From: Planctomycetota bacterium
GTDB taxonomy: Bacteria > Planctomycetota > Planctomycetia > Pirellulales > Pirellulaceae
Length of the DNA stretch: 64,000 nucleotides
Assembly: GCA_963204915.1 (NCBI GenBank)
Contig: CAUJHS010000031.1
Location: forward strand, 248,001 to 312,000
Direction of reading: 5' to 3'
The notes under the pieces were generated by a model, which did no database searches, had not been told where the DNA came from, and saw only the letters and a program-made list of their open reading frames with translations. The translations under genes and the position numbers were made by a program. Every line of letters begins with the position of its first letter. Positions within the stretch are counted from its first letter, which is position 1. Shown here piece after piece: positions 60,817 to 64,000 of this stretch.

Positions 60817-63711
60817 ATGAAACTTCACCGCGCCGCGCAGGCCGGCCACGCCAAGACCGTGGCGCAACTCCTCAATGCCGGAGCCGATCCGAACGCGCGA
60901 GACATTGACGGCCGCACGCCGTTAATGCTTGCATCGGCGCACATCAAAGGTAGCGTCGTCCGGCTCTTACTGGACGCCGGGGCCGACGTGAACGCCGCGC
61001 TTCCTGTCATCTCCGAGACCGACACGGAACGCGCTGAGGAAGAAGACGTCGACGATGACGACCTGGAACTGGAACTCGAATGCGAAGCGGGCGAACCTTC
61101 CACGGCCTTGGCGATGGCCCTCTATGCCGGTTACGACATCGACGAAGAACCGGTCGTCGACGTGGTGGAGCAGTTGCTGAACGCCGGGGCGAACGTAAGT
61201 GCAACGGACGAACTCGGCCACACGCCACTCATGTTCGCTGTCTGGCGTAGCAGTGTTCTGCTCGTAAAACGCTTGCTCGCCGCCGGCGCGCAGGTCAATT
61301 CGGCCAGTCGCTACGGCGTTACGCCGCTGATGTGCGCACTGATGTCCGACACGCATCGCGACGCCAACGCAACAATTTTTCGCGAGTTGTTAAACGCGGG
61401 AGCCGACATTCATCAACGCAGTCGAGCCGGACGCACCCTCTTGATGTACGCCGCGAAATTGGCGTACCTCGACGAAATTCGCATTCTCTTGGAAAAGGGG
61501 GCCGATCCGCTGGCGACCGACCGGCGCGGACGCAACGCCCTGACCTACGCCGCCCAATCTTTGGCTACGCTCGAAAGCAACCAAGGCGATCGCGGGTACG
61601 ATCTGGACGAAATTCAGGAAGCGCTCAAGCAAATGGGCATGGACCCCGACTCTGAAGCGGGACGCACGATGACCGCACGCATGCTTGGTCAATCCGGCCC
61701 TTCCGATTTCGACCTCATGATGTCCGGAATCGACTCGGCGGAAGAATTCGAATCAACCCGAACCGAAGGCATACGGCGACTGAACGAAGTGATTGACTTG
61801 CTGGCCGATGGCGGATGCTCGCTCGACGCCGCGGGGCCCTATCTTGCCAAAGCGGGCCGCATTGATTTGCTCAAGCGAATTCCCGCGGCCAGGTGGAACG
61901 AAACCGACGATTCGGGCGAGACGGCGCTGACTCACGCGGTCAAAGAACGCCAGGTCGATCGCGTCCGAAAACTGCTGGAAGCCGGCGCCGACCCCAACGC
62001 ATTGAACTACTTCGACGAGCCGCCGCTGGCGTGCGTGGGAGATAGCCGGCGCGGTGTGGAGTGCGGCCGGCTTCTTCTCGCGGCCGGAGCAAATGTGAAT
62101 CAGGTCGCCAGAAACGACATGACGTTGCTCGAAATCGCCATATCGGAAAGCGCACTTCCGAAGATCCGCTTTTTGCTTGAAGCCGGCGCCGATGCGCGCC
62201 TTGGCGCGCCGTTGATCTGGGCCGTACGGCGCGGCGAACTGAAACTCGTGCGGTTATTGCTTGAGCACGGCGCCAATCCGAACGCGCGACTCGACGTTGA
62301 CGGAGAATTCGCCTTTGCCGGCTTTCTGCGCGGCGCCACGCCGTTGATGCGCGCCGCCGCCGATCAACCGATCGAGATGCTTCAATTGCTCGTCGAAGCC
62401 GGCGCCGATCCGTGCGCCGTCGATCGCGAGGGCCGCACCGCCGTCGATGTGGCGATGGCCCATGGGCGTCTCAAAGTGGCCGAATGGTTGCGGGGCGTGG
62501 GCGCTGCGGCGCCGAACGTGGCTGCGTTTTCTAAGGCGCTGCTTCCCGCGGCCGAAAAAGGCGATGTCGCGCGTGTGAACGAATGCTTAACGAACGGGGC
62601 CGACCCGAACGTACGCGGCGAACATGGAGTTACTCCATTGATTCTTGCGGCGCGTGAAGGACACGCCGACGTGGTTGCGAGCTTGCTCGAAGCCGGCGCC
62701 GATGTGAATGCGCGTTCCGACCCAGGGTACGGCGGCGACCAAACACCGCTACGCTGTGCGATTGTGCGCGGACACGGCGGCATCGCGCGGCGTTTAATTC
62801 AAGCCGGCGCCGATGTTCGTCCGACGTATGCCTCGAATTCCATTCCCGCCGAAAAGTACAACAGCGTGGTGTGTTCGTCGGGAACGGCGCTTCACGACGC
62901 CTGCCGCGCCGGCGACGAGGAAACCGTCGATGCGCTCCTGGCCGCTGGCGCCGATGTGGATGCCGTTGACGAATACGACGAAACGCCGCTAGTCGCGTCC
63001 GTGCAAACGCGCCGGTGGAGTCTCGCGGAACGCCTGCTGTCCGCCGGAGCGGTGCGTCGTCCGCAAGACGTAGACCGGTTAGCGCCACTCGAATTTTCTG
63101 TCGCGGCGGCGCACACCAGCTTCGCAGAATCTGTGCAACAAATGGAGCAGTTGTGCGGCTCGCCGGGGACGCCCGTTAAGGACATTCCCGGCATGGTCGT
63201 GTTCACGGTCACTCCCGACGGAACGCCTCCGCCTCCCGGCGAGGACGCAGATTCCTGGAAAGCCGTCTTCGAATTCGAACGCGAGTTTGACGCAAAGAAG
63301 TGGCGTGTTCTGGACGCAGCCTATCAGGACTGTCTGGCCCGAGGCCACTTGGTGATTGACTCGGGCATGCCGTGGAGGGGCGGAACCGAGAAACGGTTTG
63401 TGTACCTGCTGCCCACGGCGAATAAGTACGCCGTCATGGAGCTTCTGGGCGTGCGTGGAAACGACCAAGAGCTTTCAACGCGCGACATCGTCACCTGGTT
63501 TCGGGAATTCGAAAAGGAACACCCGTTCCACTTGCGCGGCTGCCGGTTCGATATTGTCGTCCTCGAATTGTTGTCGACGCCTGCCGACCCGGCCGCCTTG
63601 GCCGAACAACTGGTGGCGTTTTGTTATGACTATGCCGACAACTTCGATTCACGGTCGACGATGGTCGAGCACCTGTCCACCAACCGCCGCATTCACTTAT
63701 GGTGGGACTGA
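60817..63711 (+). CDS. Ankyrin-repeat protein with C-terminal DUF4253-like domain
   Basis: 964 residues from the ATG at 60817; a GTG at 60802 overlapping the previous stop (GTGA) is the other option. About fifteen ankyrin repeats (for example EHGVTPLILAAREGHADVV and LLEAGADVNAR) run from residue 1 to about 760, with an acidic insertion near 70-90 (EEEDVDDDDLELELE). The C-terminal 95 residues (from NKYAVMELLGVRGNDQELS, about 869, to HLWWD at the end) match the DUF4253 pattern, which also ends in WWD. No signal peptide, so cytoplasmic. Its start lies 11 nt after, or overlaps, the VanX-fusion stop, implying one transcript. Ankyrin arrays mediate protein binding; DUF4253 function is not established. 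Confidence 0.8.
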   Translation: MKLHRAAQAGHAKTVAQLLNAGADPNARDIDGRTPLMLASAHIKGSVVRLLLDAGADVNAALPVISETDTERAEEEDVDDDDLELELECEAGEPSTALAMALYAGYDIDEEPVVDVVEQLLNAGANVSATDELGHTPLMFAVWRSSVLLVKRLLAAGAQVNSASRYGVTPLMCALMSDTHRDANATIFRELLNAGADIHQRSRAGRTLLMYAAKLAYLDEIRILLEKGADPLATDRRGRNALTYAAQSLATLESNQGDRGYDLDEIQEALKQMGMDPDSEAGRTMTARMLGQSGPSDFDLMMSGIDSAEEFESTRTEGIRRLNEVIDLLADGGCSLDAAGPYLAKAGRIDLLKRIPAARWNETDDSGETALTHAVKERQVDRVRKLLEAGADPNALNYFDEPPLACVGDSRRGVECGRLLLAAGANVNQVARNDMTLLEIAISESALPKIRFLLEAGADARLGAPLIWAVRRGELKLVRLLLEHGANPNARLDVDGEFAFAGFLRGATPLMRAAADQPIEMLQLLVEAGADPCAVDREGRTAVDVAMAHGRLKVAEWLRGVGAAAPNVAAFSKALLPAAEKGDVARVNECLTNGADPNVRGEHGVTPLILAAREGHADVVASLLEAGADVNARSDPGYGGDQTPLRCAIVRGHGGIARRLIQAGADVRPTYASNSIPAEKYNSVVCSSGTALHDACRAGDEETVDALLAAGADVDAVDEYDETPLVASVQTRRWSLAERLLSAGAVRRPQDVDRLAPLEFSVAAAHTSFAESVQQMEQLCGSPGTPVKDIPGMVVFTVTPDGTPPPPGEDADSWKAVFEFEREFDAKKWRVLDAAYQDCLARGHLVIDSGMPWRGGTEKRFVYLLPTANKYAVMELLGVRGNDQELSTRDIVTWFREFEKEHPFHLRGCRFDIVVLELLSTPADPAALAEQLVAFCYDYADNFDSRSTMVEHLSTNRRIHLWWD

Positions 63712-63768
63712 ACTTCGATTACGATAGATGCAACTTCGATACAACCTTCAGCAAGGAGTTTGGGCGTG

Positions 63769-64000
63769 ATGACTCGCATGGGCCTTGTCCTCGTTCGCGC
63801 GGGACTGCTTCTTCTCGCCCTGGCGGCGCCGGTCGACGTGATTCCGGCGGAAGATCGCACGCTGGATCATTTCCGGCGCGTGCCGTTGGCCGATGTGTAT
63901 TTCTCGGAAGGCGCCGGCGCGGGCGACATCAACGGCGACGGGCACGCTGACGTTGTCTATGGACCGTACTGGTTCTCCGGACCGGAATTTCGCGAGAAAC
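63769..64000 (+). CDS. FG-GAP/VCBS repeat protein, 3'-truncated by window edge
   Basis: 77 codons open to the window end. The ATG at 63769 (or GTG at 63766) follows AAGGAG at 63753-63758. A signal peptide (about 1-27, ...VIPA-ED) is followed by FRRVPLADVYFSEGAGAGDI and the calcium-loop motif DINGDGHAD, then VVYGPYWFSGP, a pattern found in exported planctomycete FG-GAP proteins. The rest lies outside the window. Confidence 0.8.
   Translation, partial: MTRMGLVLVRAGLLLLALAAPVDVIPAEDRTLDHFRRVPLADVYFSEGAGAGDINGDGHADVVYGPYWFSGPEFREK

Overview
The window reads as chromosomal DNA of a planctomycete, most likely order Pirellulales (inferred from gene content only). Lineage markers include the paired 'planctomycete cytochrome' proteins (PSCyt1-DUF1549-DUF1553 with DUF1501; PSCyt1-DUF1587/1592-type with DUF1552), a TIGR03067-type secreted protein, a LEPR-XLL-like N-terminus on an RTX protein, a very large repeat protein, and an ECF sigma factor beside a Ser/Thr kinase. 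No rRNA, tRNA, CRISPR array or insertion sequence was recognised.

Layout. 1-18705 (+) is the 3' part of a giant secreted or surface protein, open at the left edge and at least 6,234 residues long: beta-helical repeats, about 22 FG-GAP (integrin-like) blades, a PKD-like array and C-terminal calcium-binding RTX repeats. 19287-28965 (-) is an eight-gene operon held together mostly by 4-nt start/stop overlaps. It encodes an RnfD/UnbU-like membrane protein, two FG-GAP/ASPIC-UnbV proteins, an exported membrane-anchored protein, a membrane polyferredoxin, a FixH/YtkA-like lipoprotein and two small membrane proteins; it looks like an uncharacterised membrane redox system. Upstream on the same strand is a small Cys-containing secreted protein (29296-29733) whose promoter carries a Fur-family-like dyad.

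29999-33265 (-) encodes a Ser/Thr kinase-TIR-P-loop NTPase fusion, the strongest candidate in the window for an undescribed signalling or defence protein. It diverges from a glycerophosphodiester phosphodiesterase (33547). Then come a GNAT/methyltransferase pair (34608-36357, -) and an RTX protein with about 214-residue repeats (36445-39285, -). Divergent from that is an ECF sigma factor (39561, +) followed 11 nt later by a kinase-ATPase-TPR protein (40172-43993).

44195-49122 (+) holds a PSCyt1/DUF1549/DUF1553 protein, a DUF1501 protein and a phosphotriesterase-like hydrolase. 49128-49973 (-) is a BmrR-like MerR regulator with a MerR-type 19-bp-spacer promoter, facing a predicted outer-membrane protein (50167-51321). 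51478-56356 (-) holds a TIGR03067 protein and a DUF1552/DUF1592 pair, whose DUF1592 partner is interrupted by an in-frame TAG where a Trp is expected. The right end (+) has a Gfo/Idh/MocA oxidoreductase, a beta-lactamase-fold/VanX dipeptidase fusion, an ankyrin-DUF4253 protein and the start of another FG-GAP protein.

Many long antisense reading frames, especially opposite the giant gene, are treated as by-products of GC-rich repetitive coding sequence.
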